A DNA stretch of 64,000 bases, taken from the NCBI RefSeq assembly GCF_900188245.1, contig NZ_FZOK01000010.1:120263-184262 (forward strand). Reading direction: 5' to 3'. The notes under the pieces are model-generated. The model ran no database searches and was not told the origin of the DNA. It was given only the letters and a program-made list of their open reading frames with translations. The first letter of the stretch is position 1. Every line of letters begins with the position of its first letter. This document shows, piece by piece, positions 56,400 through 64,000 of the stretch. The translations under genes were made by a program, and so were the position numbers. Origin of the DNA: Belliella buryatensis (GTDB lineage: Bacteria > Bacteroidota > Bacteroidia > Cytophagales > Cyclobacteriaceae).

Positions 56400-56995
56400 G
56401 AATCACCTTTCAGGAGATTTTGATAATCTTCTTCGGTATCAATATCTATTGAACCTAAGTCAAATTTAATTAAGTCGCAATCATGAAGGTGTTTGAGAAT
56501 GATTTTTTTAGCACCTTCATTATTTTCCAAAGATAAGAGCTCTTCAAAATACTTTGAATCAAAAAGTGCTGGAACACCGATAGTATTGCCATAGGTACAG
56601 GCGACAATCCCTTTCTCTTTAACAGCAAAGAACTGATTTATTAGCTTCTCGTTGACAAACGGTTGATCACAGAGAATGATCAAAACCTGATCTATGGCAT
56701 AATTATCAATTAGATAACTTAAGCCCAACTTCATAGAGCTAGCCATGCCAAGTTCATAATCATGATTGATAAGGAGTGAAAAACTAGACAAGTCAACTTG
56801 AGATTGAATCTCATCAGCATTACCTCCTAAAACAATCACAAGTTCATCAATTTTGCTTTTTAATATTGAGGAAATTGACCGTTCTAATAAAGTCTTCCCT
56901 TCAAACTTCAATAACTGCTTAGGTCTTCCCAGCCTCTCGGAATTACCAGCAGCTAATAAGATAACGCCTGTTTTCAGCTTTATTTGATCAATCAT
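56396..56995 (-). CDS. MocA/MobA-like nucleotidyltransferase
   Basis: Predicted to attach CMP or GMP to molybdopterin cofactor. The N-terminal signature is VILLAAGNSERLGRPKQLLKF, then LIILCDQPFVNEKLI, then IGVPALFDSKYFEEL, all typical of the MocA group. The length of 199 residues is normal. It overlaps the XdhC gene by 8 bp in the same direction. Such pairs mature molybdenum hydroxylases, but no hydroxylase gene lies in this window. Confidence 0.88.
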   Translation of the reverse strand: MIDQIKLKTGVILLAAGNSERLGRPKQLLKFEGKTLLERSISSILKSKIDELVIVLGGNADEIQSQVDLSSFSLLINHDYELGMASSMKLGLSYLIDNYAIDQVLIILCDQPFVNEKLINQFFAVKEKGIVACTYGNTIGVPALFDSKYFEELLSLENNEGAKKIILKHLHDCDLIKFDLGSIDIDTEEDYQNLLKGDS

Positions 56996-58097
56996 GAATA
57001 GGACCTGGTTTTTCTCGTAGTGAAAGTGGTGTTCTTTGAGCCATCACAGCCTTGATCTCTGATAGTATAGATAATGCGATCTCCTCTGAGCCTTCAGCTC
57101 CAATATCTAACCCTATTGGCCCAAAAATATGTGCTTCCGGCACCGTTTTTCCTTGCGAATTGAGTCTTTCAAATAGTTTCTCAGACTTTTTCTTCGGACC
57201 TAAAATACCAATATAAGATAAGTCATAGGAGAGGAGTTGACTTAAAACTACTGCTTCATATTCAAAATTATGTGTCATTAATAAAACCACAGTATTTGCA
57301 TCAAAAGACAACTTATTTACCACTTCTTCTGCCGGAGACACAACTATCTGTCTGGCAGTCGGGAATCTTTCTTTGGTCGCATACTGCTTTCTACCATCTA
57401 TTACAATCAGGCTCCAACCAAGCACATCTGCCATTTGGGCTAGAGGAATTGTATCATTCCCAGCGCCAAACAAAAGTAATTGAATACTAGGCTTGATCAC
57501 TTCCACAAAAACATGTAAACCTTGATATCCTTCAAGTTCTACCACCGAAGATTTATTTTTATTATATTGATTACCAACACTTTGTAATTCAACAATTAAA
57601 GTAGTATCTACTAAATTAGATGATAAAATTTCTTGCTCTCCTTGCCTCAAAAGAACTGTTCCTATTTGTGTAGCTCTTGAATGAAGTAATGAAAAAACAG
57701 TTAAGATTGTACTAGTTATTCTTTTTCGAGTTCCGTATTCTAGAAGCAATACAGGATTACTTGGGTCATCATAATCCAATGGCTCTATCAATACTTGTAT
57801 GATTCCATTACATCCTAAACCAATACCAAATTTCTGATCATCTTCATCTGTTGTATCATAGGTTACTAGCATAGATTTATTTTGAAAAATGACTGCCTGT
57901 GCTTTTCTCAAAGCATCACCCTCCAAACATCCTCCGCTAATTGCACCTGTGATTTGGCCTGATTCACTTACAAGCATCCTTGCCCCAGGTCTTCTGTAGG
58001 CAGAGCCATCCACTTTGACTACTGTAGCTAAAGCAGTTTTAATATTTGCTGTCTTATTTTGGTAGTATGCTGAAATGATGAGTTGAAGCTCTTTCAT
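56988..58097 (-). CDS. XdhC/CoxI-family molybdenum cofactor insertion protein
   Basis: Chaperone that inserts sulfurated molybdenum cofactor into hydroxylases. The N-terminal XdhC part has VDGSAYRRPGARMLV and GAISGGCLEGDALRKA; the C-terminal Rossmann part has LLLFGAGNDTIPLAQMADVLGWSLIVIDGR, split over strands, and VLLMTHNFEYEAVVL, YIGILGPKKKSEKL. The length of 369 residues is normal. It is coupled with the MocA-like gene by an 8 bp overlap. Confidence 0.92.
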   Translation of the reverse strand: MKELQLIISAYYQNKTANIKTALATVVKVDGSAYRRPGARMLVSESGQITGAISGGCLEGDALRKAQAVIFQNKSMLVTYDTTDEDDQKFGIGLGCNGIIQVLIEPLDYDDPSNPVLLLEYGTRKRITSTILTVFSLLHSRATQIGTVLLRQGEQEILSSNLVDTTLIVELQSVGNQYNKNKSSVVELEGYQGLHVFVEVIKPSIQLLLFGAGNDTIPLAQMADVLGWSLIVIDGRKQYATKERFPTARQIVVSPAEEVVNKLSFDANTVVLLMTHNFEYEAVVLSQLLSYDLSYIGILGPKKKSEKLFERLNSQGKTVPEAHIFGPIGLDIGAEGSEEIALSILSEIKAVMAQRTPLSLREKPGPIHD

Positions 58098-58314
58098 GAA
58101 TCGTAGAATTTCTTCAAATCTATGAAAAAATGAACTGAAGGCTTGGAAAATTCTATCAAAGGCAATTTTGCCGTGATAAATAAGAGATACTCAAGCCTGT
58201 AGCCAAAGAAAGATATTTTAAGTTTCTCAAGTTCTAGATAGAAAATATAGGTTTAAAAAATACTTCTTAATATATAATAGGAATTCTTCTAAAAAACTTA
58301 GTATTTTGTAACAT

Positions 58315-58767
58315 ATGGCAAAATCAAGAGAAACCTTTAATAAAAAAGAGAAGGAAAAATTAAGACAAAAAAAGAAGCAGGATAAGCAAGAGCGTAAAGA
58401 TGCCCGAAAATCAAGTGATAAATCCACGGATTTTGAAGACATGATCGCCTATGTTGATGAATTTGGAAACATCGTAGACACGCCACCGGATCCGGCTAAG
58501 AAAAAGAAAGAAATCGATGTGGACAGCATCGAAATCGGAGTACCAAAGTATGTAGCAACAGAAGAAGATAATGCTCCTAGAAAAGGAAAAGTTACTTTTT
58601 TCAATGAATCCAAAGGTTATGGATTTATTAAGGACGAACAAAGTCAAGATAGCGTATTTGTTCACATCAATGGGTGTGTAGACAAGATACAGGAGAATGA
58701 TAAAGTCACCTTTGAAACAGAAAAAACTCCAAAAGGATTGAGTGCAATACAGGTAAAGCTGGTTTAA
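58315..58767 (+). CDS. Cold-shock-domain protein with basic N-terminal extension
   Basis: The C-terminal part (about 84-150) is a cold-shock domain: GKVTFFNESKGYGFIKDE and DSVFVHINGC carry RNP1/RNP2-like aromatic residues. The first 40 residues are almost all Lys/Arg/Glu (KKEKEKLRQKKKQDKQERKD), probably a charged coil or RNA-binding tail. An acidic linker with VDEFGNIVDTPPDPAKKKKE follows. The architecture is common in Bacteroidota. The next gene starts 4 bp after its stop. Confidence 0.9.
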   Translation: MAKSRETFNKKEKEKLRQKKKQDKQERKDARKSSDKSTDFEDMIAYVDEFGNIVDTPPDPAKKKKEIDVDSIEIGVPKYVATEEDNAPRKGKVTFFNESKGYGFIKDEQSQDSVFVHINGCVDKIQENDKVTFETEKTPKGLSAIQVKLV

Positions 58768-58771
58768 TTCT

Positions 58772-59248
58772 ATGAAGATTCCAAGTCTTGCAGAAATCAA
58801 GAAAGAATTATCACATCTCAATGATCAGGAACTCAAAGACCTGATCATTGATTTAAGTAAATTTAGTAGAGAGAATAAGGCTTATTTATTTTTTAAGCTT
58901 TTTGAGAGGGACAATCCTCAAATTTTTGTCGAAATGGTTCAAGATGAACTTGATTTTGAATTTAGTAAACACAATACATCCAACTTTCATACTGCAAAAA
59001 AGTCTGCTCAAACAATTAGGAGAAAACTGAATAAAAATCTGAAGTTAACCAAAGATGTATCAGCACAAATAGAACTTATAGCCTTTTTTTGCAAAAAAAT
59101 GAGAGCTAATGGCTATTTAACTTTTTGTCATCCTGTCATTGAAAACCTATATAGAATTCAAGTAGGGAAGATTGAGACTTTAGTGAAGAAACTACATGAA
59201 GATCTACAATATGATTATGTTTCAGTTCTAGAGGATTTAAAATTTTAA
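58772..59248 (+). CDS. DUF6155-like hypothetical protein
   Basis: A 158-residue cytoplasmic helical protein with no signal. It begins MKIPSLAEIKKELSHLNDQELKDLI, matching my memory of the DUF6155 group, which has no known role. Only 4 bp separate it from the cold-shock gene, so the two are co-transcribed and may act in the same process. No catalytic motif. Confidence 0.7.
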   Translation: MKIPSLAEIKKELSHLNDQELKDLIIDLSKFSRENKAYLFFKLFERDNPQIFVEMVQDELDFEFSKHNTSNFHTAKKSAQTIRRKLNKNLKLTKDVSAQIELIAFFCKKMRANGYLTFCHPVIENLYRIQVGKIETLVKKLHEDLQYDYVSVLEDLKF

Positions 59249-59499
59249 TTCCCGTTTGTAAAGCATGATGTATTGAATTTTAACCTTATTGTATTTCAAC
59301 CCTAAATATATCATTAAAAAAATAGGGCATTAAGACCTTTATTAGCACTTTTTTACATCAAATGAAGTATTTTATATGTAATCTAAAAAGACCAGTGATG
59401 TAGTTATGATGTAACACTTTTTGGTATTGTATATTTTCATATGAATACATTGAGGGAAATTTTATTATCCATATTAACAAATTCCCAAAATAAATTTTC

Positions 59500-61650
59500 A
59501 TGCCTATGAAAAATTTTACTATTTTATTTTCAATAGTGTTTGTTACGCTTACAAATTTGAACGCACAGACACAAATGAATCTCCCTGTTAATTTCAATGA
59601 AGCCAATGTAAACTATGGTGTCATCGGATTTGAAGGTGCCGAGAATTCAGAAATTGTAGAAGACCCTACCGATGCAAACAATAAAGTTGTTAGAGTAGTG
59701 AGGTCTAACACTGCTGCAACTTTTGCAGGAACTACCGTTACGGCTGTCACCAATGGAGTCCAAACTGGTTTTGCATCTCCGATTCCCTTCACAGCTACTG
59801 ACACTAGGATGTCTGTCAGAGTTTGGTCTCCTGATGCAGGTATTCAAGTAAGACTCAAAGTAGAGGACTTCCAAGACCCCACCAAGTCTGTCGAGACTGA
59901 AGCTACATCTACTGTAGCAGGTGATTGGGAAACATTGGTGTTCAACTTTGCTAATCAAGCCACTGGTACGGAGGCTCTCAATCTCAATAATAACTTTAAC
60001 AAAGCCACCATCTTCTTTAACTTTGGTGTAGACGGACCGACTGCTGGTGAAAAGACTTACTTCTTTGATGATATGGCTTTTGTCACAGGAGGTGGTGATG
60101 GCGGAGGAAATGATGGGGGAGGATCTGGCCTACCAACCATCCCTGTTGATTTTGAATCAGACGAGCTTACCTACGAATTTTTAGATTTTGAAGGAGGTGT
60201 ACTTTCTAGAATTGCCAATCCACAAATCAACGATGACAACAACAGTGCCTTCGTAGGACAAATGGTCAAAGGGCCAGGAGCCGTTTTTGCAGGTTCGGTC
60301 ATGCCTCTTGCCAGTCCTATGGACTTTAGCCAAGGAAAAACTTTAAGAGTGAAAGTTTTCATGCCTAGAGTAGGAGCAAAGCTACTTTTCAAAGTAGAAA
60401 ACCAAAACAACCCTGATATCAATTTCGAAAGAGAACTTACTGGTACTGTTGCCAATCAATGGGAAACATTAGACTTTGATTATTCAGCAATCAATACTGC
60501 ACAGAGCTATCAGAAAATCGTTTTGATCTTTGATCTAGGAACTTCCGGTGATGGATCTGCTAACTTCACATATTTGATAGATGATATTCAAATTGTAGAT
60601 ACTGCTGGAGATGGTGGGGGAGAGACAGACCCTAATCAAATGGATCTGCCTGTTACTTTTTACGAGGAAGAAATAAACTATGGCGTCATCGGATTTGAAG
60701 GTGCCGAGAATTCAGAAATTGTAGAAGACCCTACCGATGCAAACAATAAAGTTGTTAGAGTAGTGAGGTCTAACACTGCTGCAACTTTTGCAGGAACTAC
60801 CGTTACGGCTGTCACCAATGGAGTCCAAACTGGTTTTGCATCTCCGATTCCCTTCACAGCTACTGACACTAGGATGTCTGTCAGAGTTTGGTCTCCTGAT
60901 GCAGGTATTCAAGTAAGACTCAAAGTAGAGGACTTCCAAGACCCCACCAAGTCTGTCGAGACTGAAGCTACATCTACTGTAGCAGGTGATTGGGAAACAT
61001 TGGTGTTCAACTTTGCTAATCAAGCCACTGGTACGGAGGCTCTCAATCTCAATAATAACTTTAACAAAGCCACCATCTTCTTTAACTTTGGTGTAGACGG
61101 ACCGACTGCTGGTGAAAAGACTTACTTCTTTGATGATATGATCTTTGGGGAACCAGATATTGATGAATGCGACGGACTAGAAACACCAAGTATAAGCATC
61201 AGCGGACAAGGAACGGAAGTTATAACCTTAACTTCAAGCTCTGAAGAGGGAAATCAATGGTTTTTGGATGGAAATCCAATAGAAGGAGCTACTAGCCAAA
61301 GTATTGAGGTTAGTACATTCGGGGTCTTTGCTGTTCAAGTTACAATAGGGGACTGTATCAGTGAATTTTCTGACAATGTTTCCTTAATTGTGAATAGCCT
61401 TGAAATTAATCCAAATAGAGAGGTCAAAGTCTATCCAAATCCAGTGGAAAACACTTTAAATATAAGTGGTTTGCAGGAGGATGTGAGAAGTCTTCAAGTA
61501 TTTGATGTTTCTGGTAGATTATTGCCGATTACATTTGAATATCAGGATGGACTATATCAAGGAAATGTTGCCAACTTAGGAAAAGGGCTTTACATTTTGT
61601 GGATACAACAAGGGAATAGAAGTTTCCCAATTAAAGTCATGAAAAAATAA
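59500..61650 (+). CDS. T9SS-secreted protein with three carbohydrate-binding-like modules
   Basis: Exported (signal peptide ending LNAQ), 716 residues. Three beta-sandwich modules resembling CBM4/9-type folds lie at about 30-200, 210-370 and 385-550. Modules 1 and 3 are identical over residues 41-192 and 396-547; module 2 is diverged but has the same layout. Gly/Asp-rich linkers (GGGDGGGNDGGGSG, GDGGGETD) separate them. An Ig-like module follows (about 558-628, WFLDGNPIEGATSQS). A type IX secretion C-terminal domain ends the protein (about 635-716; VKVYPNPVENTLNISGL, LGKGLYILWIQ). There is no catalytic domain, so it is likely a surface-attached glycan binder. Monocistronic. Confidence 0.88.
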   Translation: MPMKNFTILFSIVFVTLTNLNAQTQMNLPVNFNEANVNYGVIGFEGAENSEIVEDPTDANNKVVRVVRSNTAATFAGTTVTAVTNGVQTGFASPIPFTATDTRMSVRVWSPDAGIQVRLKVEDFQDPTKSVETEATSTVAGDWETLVFNFANQATGTEALNLNNNFNKATIFFNFGVDGPTAGEKTYFFDDMAFVTGGGDGGGNDGGGSGLPTIPVDFESDELTYEFLDFEGGVLSRIANPQINDDNNSAFVGQMVKGPGAVFAGSVMPLASPMDFSQGKTLRVKVFMPRVGAKLLFKVENQNNPDINFERELTGTVANQWETLDFDYSAINTAQSYQKIVLIFDLGTSGDGSANFTYLIDDIQIVDTAGDGGGETDPNQMDLPVTFYEEEINYGVIGFEGAENSEIVEDPTDANNKVVRVVRSNTAATFAGTTVTAVTNGVQTGFASPIPFTATDTRMSVRVWSPDAGIQVRLKVEDFQDPTKSVETEATSTVAGDWETLVFNFANQATGTEALNLNNNFNKATIFFNFGVDGPTAGEKTYFFDDMIFGEPDIDECDGLETPSISISGQGTEVITLTSSSEEGNQWFLDGNPIEGATSQSIEVSTFGVFAVQVTIGDCISEFSDNVSLIVNSLEINPNREVKVYPNPVENTLNISGLQEDVRSLQVFDVSGRLLPITFEYQDGLYQGNVANLGKGLYILWIQQGNRSFPIKVMKK
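59620..60075 (+). repeat. Exact 456 bp intragenic duplication, copy 1
   Basis: By eye identical to 60685-61140, at an offset of 1065 bp (355 codons), so the frame is kept. The base before the copy differs (T versus C), and the sequences diverge directly after GATGATATG. Confidence 0.93.
60685..61140 (+). repeat. Exact 456 bp intragenic duplication, copy 2
   Basis: Partner of 59620-60075. The synonymous positions are identical too, which points to recent duplication or gene conversion, not to selection on the protein alone. Confidence 0.93.
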
Positions 61651-61715
61651 AACTTGTCACACCTGGTTTTTTCAAAGCTAGGTGTGTATTAGGTTTGAAA
61701 TTAAAAGAAATAAGT

Positions 61716-62171
61716 ATGAAACTAAGAAATATATTAAGTTCAACCAAAATGCTATCAATAGCCATCTTATTATTGATAGTTGGATCGATTTCTTCTTGTG
61801 AAAAGAAAGAAATTCCAGATTTAACAGAAGAGCAAGTTAGGCAAATTAACCTGACCACTTCAGCTTGGAGGCTTGAAAGGGTAACAGTTGACGGGATGAA
61901 TCAAACTGATATTTATAGAGATTTGCAGTTAAACTTTTCTGCCTCAAGCTACACATCAACAAATGGTCGTGTAATTTGGCCTGAAACTGGTACATGGGAA
62001 TTTACTGATGAAACTAATACAGTTATCAGAAGAGATGACGGACTGTTAGTTACGATTCAAGTAGTCACCAGTAATTCATTGATTCTAGCATTAACCTGGG
62101 AATCTGGATCAATTACAACCGGAAGAATTGCTGCTGTCTCAGGTAATCATATTTTTGAATTTGGTAGATAA
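61716..62171 (+). CDS. Hypothetical lipoprotein (lipocalin-like)
   Basis: The ATG at 61716 (MKLRNILSSTKMLSIAILLLIVGSISSC) gives a lipoprotein signal with a Cys near residue 28; the frame reaches 61695, adding seven residues. The mature part has LTTSAWRLERVTVDGMNQ and WPETGTWEFTDETN, a small beta-barrel pattern as in the lipoprotein at 38830. No function assignable. It lies 65 bp after the T9SS gene, across a CACACCT/AGGTGTG hairpin; a terminator follows at 62195. Confidence 0.75.
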   Translation: MKLRNILSSTKMLSIAILLLIVGSISSCEKKEIPDLTEEQVRQINLTTSAWRLERVTVDGMNQTDIYRDLQLNFSASSYTSTNGRVIWPETGTWEFTDETNTVIRRDDGLLVTIQVVTSNSLILALTWESGSITTGRIAAVSGNHIFEFGR

Positions 62172-62194
62172 AATTCAATAGGGCTTATATTTCA

Positions 62195-62229
62195 AAAAGG
62201 CTGAATCTACGATGGATTCAGCTTTTTTT
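62195..62229 (+). terminator. Terminator after the lipoprotein gene
   Basis: GCTGAATC (62200-62207) pairs with GATTCAGC (62215-62222), with A-rich sequence before and seven T after. Confidence 0.85.
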
Positions 62230-62362
62230 ATTATCAAGTGAAATAATAAAACGAAATCCTTTTTGTTGTATAATTTACATTATGTTAAATAAAAAATTTT
62301 ATACATATACTTAGCTATCTTAAATTGCATAATTCTAGATTATTGGCTAATCTTAGCCTACT

Positions 62363-63829
62363 ATGGATGAAGCGTTCAAAAATTCAAAATCGATTTCTTT
62401 TGGCTTATTCTTGGGGCCTATAGTTTTTCTAAGCATTCTTTTCTTTTATAAACCAGCTGACTTATCCTTTAATGGACTATTTATACTATCATTAACTGCA
62501 TGGATAGCTATTTGGTGGATTACTGAAGCCATTCCAATTGCTGCCACTGCTTTATTACCTCTTGTATTTCTGCCTTTGGCAAATGTCTTGTCAATTGCAG
62601 AAACAGCCAAATCATATTCCCATCCAATGGTTTTATTATACATGGGTGGGTTCATGATTGCCATGGCCATAGAAAAATGGAAACTCCATAAAAGAATTGC
62701 GCTGACGATAATAAATTGGATTGGACTCAACATCAAACTAATCATACTGGGATTCATGATTGCGACTGCATTTTTATCTATGTGGATTTCCAATACTGCA
62801 ACAAGCCTGATGATGCTTCCTATCGCAATAGCGGTTACTTCACAACTTGATCCCAACCAAAATATCGATAGTCAAATAGGCAAAGCACTTATGCTTGGGG
62901 TTGCTTACAGTGCTTCAATTGGAGGATTAGCAACATTGATAGGAACACCAACCAATATTATCCTAGCAAGCGTTATTCAAGAGCTATTTCAAGTAGAAAT
63001 ATCATTTTCCCAATGGATGACATTTGGCCTACCTATTTCGATTGTTTTACTATTTATTTGCTGGTTTTACTTAACAAGGTTTGCATTCTCTTTTTCACAA
63101 ATATATTCCGAGGAATTTGCAAAAGACGAAATCAAAAAACAGTTAATTGACTTGGGTTCAATAAGCAAGGCAGAAAAGAGAGTTGGACTAATCTTTGGTT
63201 TGGTTAGTATCGCATGGATAAGCCGATCAGGATTTCTGGATAAGCTCCTCCCCTTCTTAGATGATACGATTATTGCACTTTCGGGGGTCTTGCTTTTATT
63301 TTTAATTCCCTCTGGAAAAGGAACTTACAAACTTTTGGATTGGAAAACAGCTGAAAAAATTCCATGGGGGATATTGATTCTATTTGGAGGAGGACTCTCT
63401 TTAGCAGAGGGCTTTAAAACATCAGGTCTTGCTGAGTGGATTGGCAATCAATTTGTAACCTTAGAGTATATAGGTTTTGGACTATTCTTATTGATTGTCA
63501 TTTTAGCAGTCAATTTTCTCACCGAAATCACCTCAAATATGGCTACTGCCTCTATGCTTTTACCCATTCTGGCTGCTGTATCATTCTCGATGGATGTGCA
63601 CCCATTTGGGTTGATGATCGGAGCTACTATGGCTTCAAGCTGTGCGTTTATGCTTCCTGTGGCCACGCCTCCAAATGCTGTTGTATTTGGTTCAGGTTAC
63701 TTGCGAATGCGAGATATGGTAAAGGCAGGACTTTGGATGAATATTATATCTGTAATTCTTATAGCTTTATTTACCTATTTCCTACTTCCTATAATATGGA
63801 GCATTGATTTGAAAAGTTATCCCTTCTAG
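62363..63829 (+). CDS. DASS/SLC13-family sodium:anion symporter
   Basis: An inner membrane transporter of 488 residues with about 11-12 helices, importing dicarboxylates, sulfate or a related anion with Na+. Family landmarks: WWITEAIPIAATALLPLVFLPL (helix 2 region), MWISNTATSLMMLPIAIAV (the SNT motif, first half) and FLTEITSNMATASMLLPIL (the second SNT-like motif), with ASIGGLATLIGTPTNIIL and SCAFMLPVATPPNAVVF as the paired hairpin loops. The length is normal. It has its own promoter region behind a terminator. A sulfate or organic anion role cannot be chosen from sequence alone. Confidence 0.92.
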   Translation: MDEAFKNSKSISFGLFLGPIVFLSILFFYKPADLSFNGLFILSLTAWIAIWWITEAIPIAATALLPLVFLPLANVLSIAETAKSYSHPMVLLYMGGFMIAMAIEKWKLHKRIALTIINWIGLNIKLIILGFMIATAFLSMWISNTATSLMMLPIAIAVTSQLDPNQNIDSQIGKALMLGVAYSASIGGLATLIGTPTNIILASVIQELFQVEISFSQWMTFGLPISIVLLFICWFYLTRFAFSFSQIYSEEFAKDEIKKQLIDLGSISKAEKRVGLIFGLVSIAWISRSGFLDKLLPFLDDTIIALSGVLLLFLIPSGKGTYKLLDWKTAEKIPWGILILFGGGLSLAEGFKTSGLAEWIGNQFVTLEYIGFGLFLLIVILAVNFLTEITSNMATASMLLPILAAVSFSMDVHPFGLMIGATMASSCAFMLPVATPPNAVVFGSGYLRMRDMVKAGLWMNIISVILIALFTYFLLPIIWSIDLKSYPF

Positions 63830-64000
63830 TCTTAAACCTGTATTTTCTCTATACCCAATGTAATATTGGTCAATCGATCTAGAATAAAGAATGTAAACAT
63901 AAAACGGATCAGTCTTAAAATCTGGGGAGGTTCAAAATTTAGCCATAGATATTAGCTAGTCTAAATAGGAAGAACTCTACATTTGAAACGCCTCTAAACT

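Noticed and set aside
58306..58313. TTGTAACA upstream of the cold-shock gene considered as an HTCS half site
   Set aside because: No second copy at the 21 bp period and unrelated gene.
59410..59420. GTAACAC upstream of the T9SS gene considered as another HTCS site
   Set aside because: Single half site with no partner 21 bp away.
61660..61687. CACACCT/AGGTGTG hairpin after the T9SS gene considered as a terminator
   Set aside because: The inverted repeat is real, but no T tract follows on the plus strand, so a terminator call is not supported.

Overview
The window looks like chromosomal DNA of a marine or aquatic Bacteroidota, most likely Cytophagales/Cyclobacteriaceae (Algoriphagus-like). 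The basis is low GC, SusC/SusD-type and other TonB-dependent receptors, a hybrid two-component system, a type IX secretion C-terminal signal, Bacteroidota-style lipoproteins and TAnnTTTG-like promoter boxes. The species assignment is inference; no marker gene such as 16S rRNA is present.

Layout. (1) 71-2902: a histidine kinase/response regulator pair and an orphan gene. (2) 3237-23599: a polysaccharide utilisation locus (PUL). It holds two GH110-type alpha-galactosidases, a third parallel beta-helix protein that keeps the GH110 Asp spacing, three formylglycine-type sulfatases, a SusC/SusD pair, a hybrid two-component regulator (HTCS) and a small secreted protein of unknown function. Each of four intergenic regions carries a direct repeat GTTACA-N15-GTTACA with a 21 bp period; the susC one has an additional inverted pair. 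I propose these as the HTCS operators. The gene set suggests a sulfated galactan with alpha-1,3-galactose linkages (carrageenan-like) as substrate. A second TonB-dependent receptor follows at 23934. (3) 26680-30666: two secreted lipoproteins flanking a MATE transporter. (4) 30673-30896: a tandem 112 bp hairpin-bearing repeat. (5) 31156-37991: a TPP-riboswitch-led thiamine operon, thiS-thiC-(thiE/tenI-like)-thiE-thiG-thiH-thiF, without thiD. (6) 38010-50437: housekeeping and hypothetical genes: mnmE, a thioredoxin-like protein, a DtxR-family regulator, a glycosyltransferase, dapD, TPR proteins, a BaiN/HI0933-like flavoprotein with an HPt gene, gap, and two identical tRNA-Glu genes. (7) 50569-63829: a B12-binding radical SAM protein, an M14 peptidase, a DUF1080 protein, a MocA/XdhC pair, a cold-shock protein, a T9SS-secreted protein with an exact 456 bp internal duplication, a lipoprotein and a DASS/SLC13 anion transporter.

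How the PUL probably works (inference from families): SusC/SusD import sulfated galactan oligosaccharides, the periplasmic sulfatases and GH110 enzymes remove sulfate and terminal alpha-galactose, and the HTCS senses a fragment and activates the GTTACA-marked promoters. No endo-acting galactanase is visible, so large polymer would have to be cut elsewhere or by other organisms.
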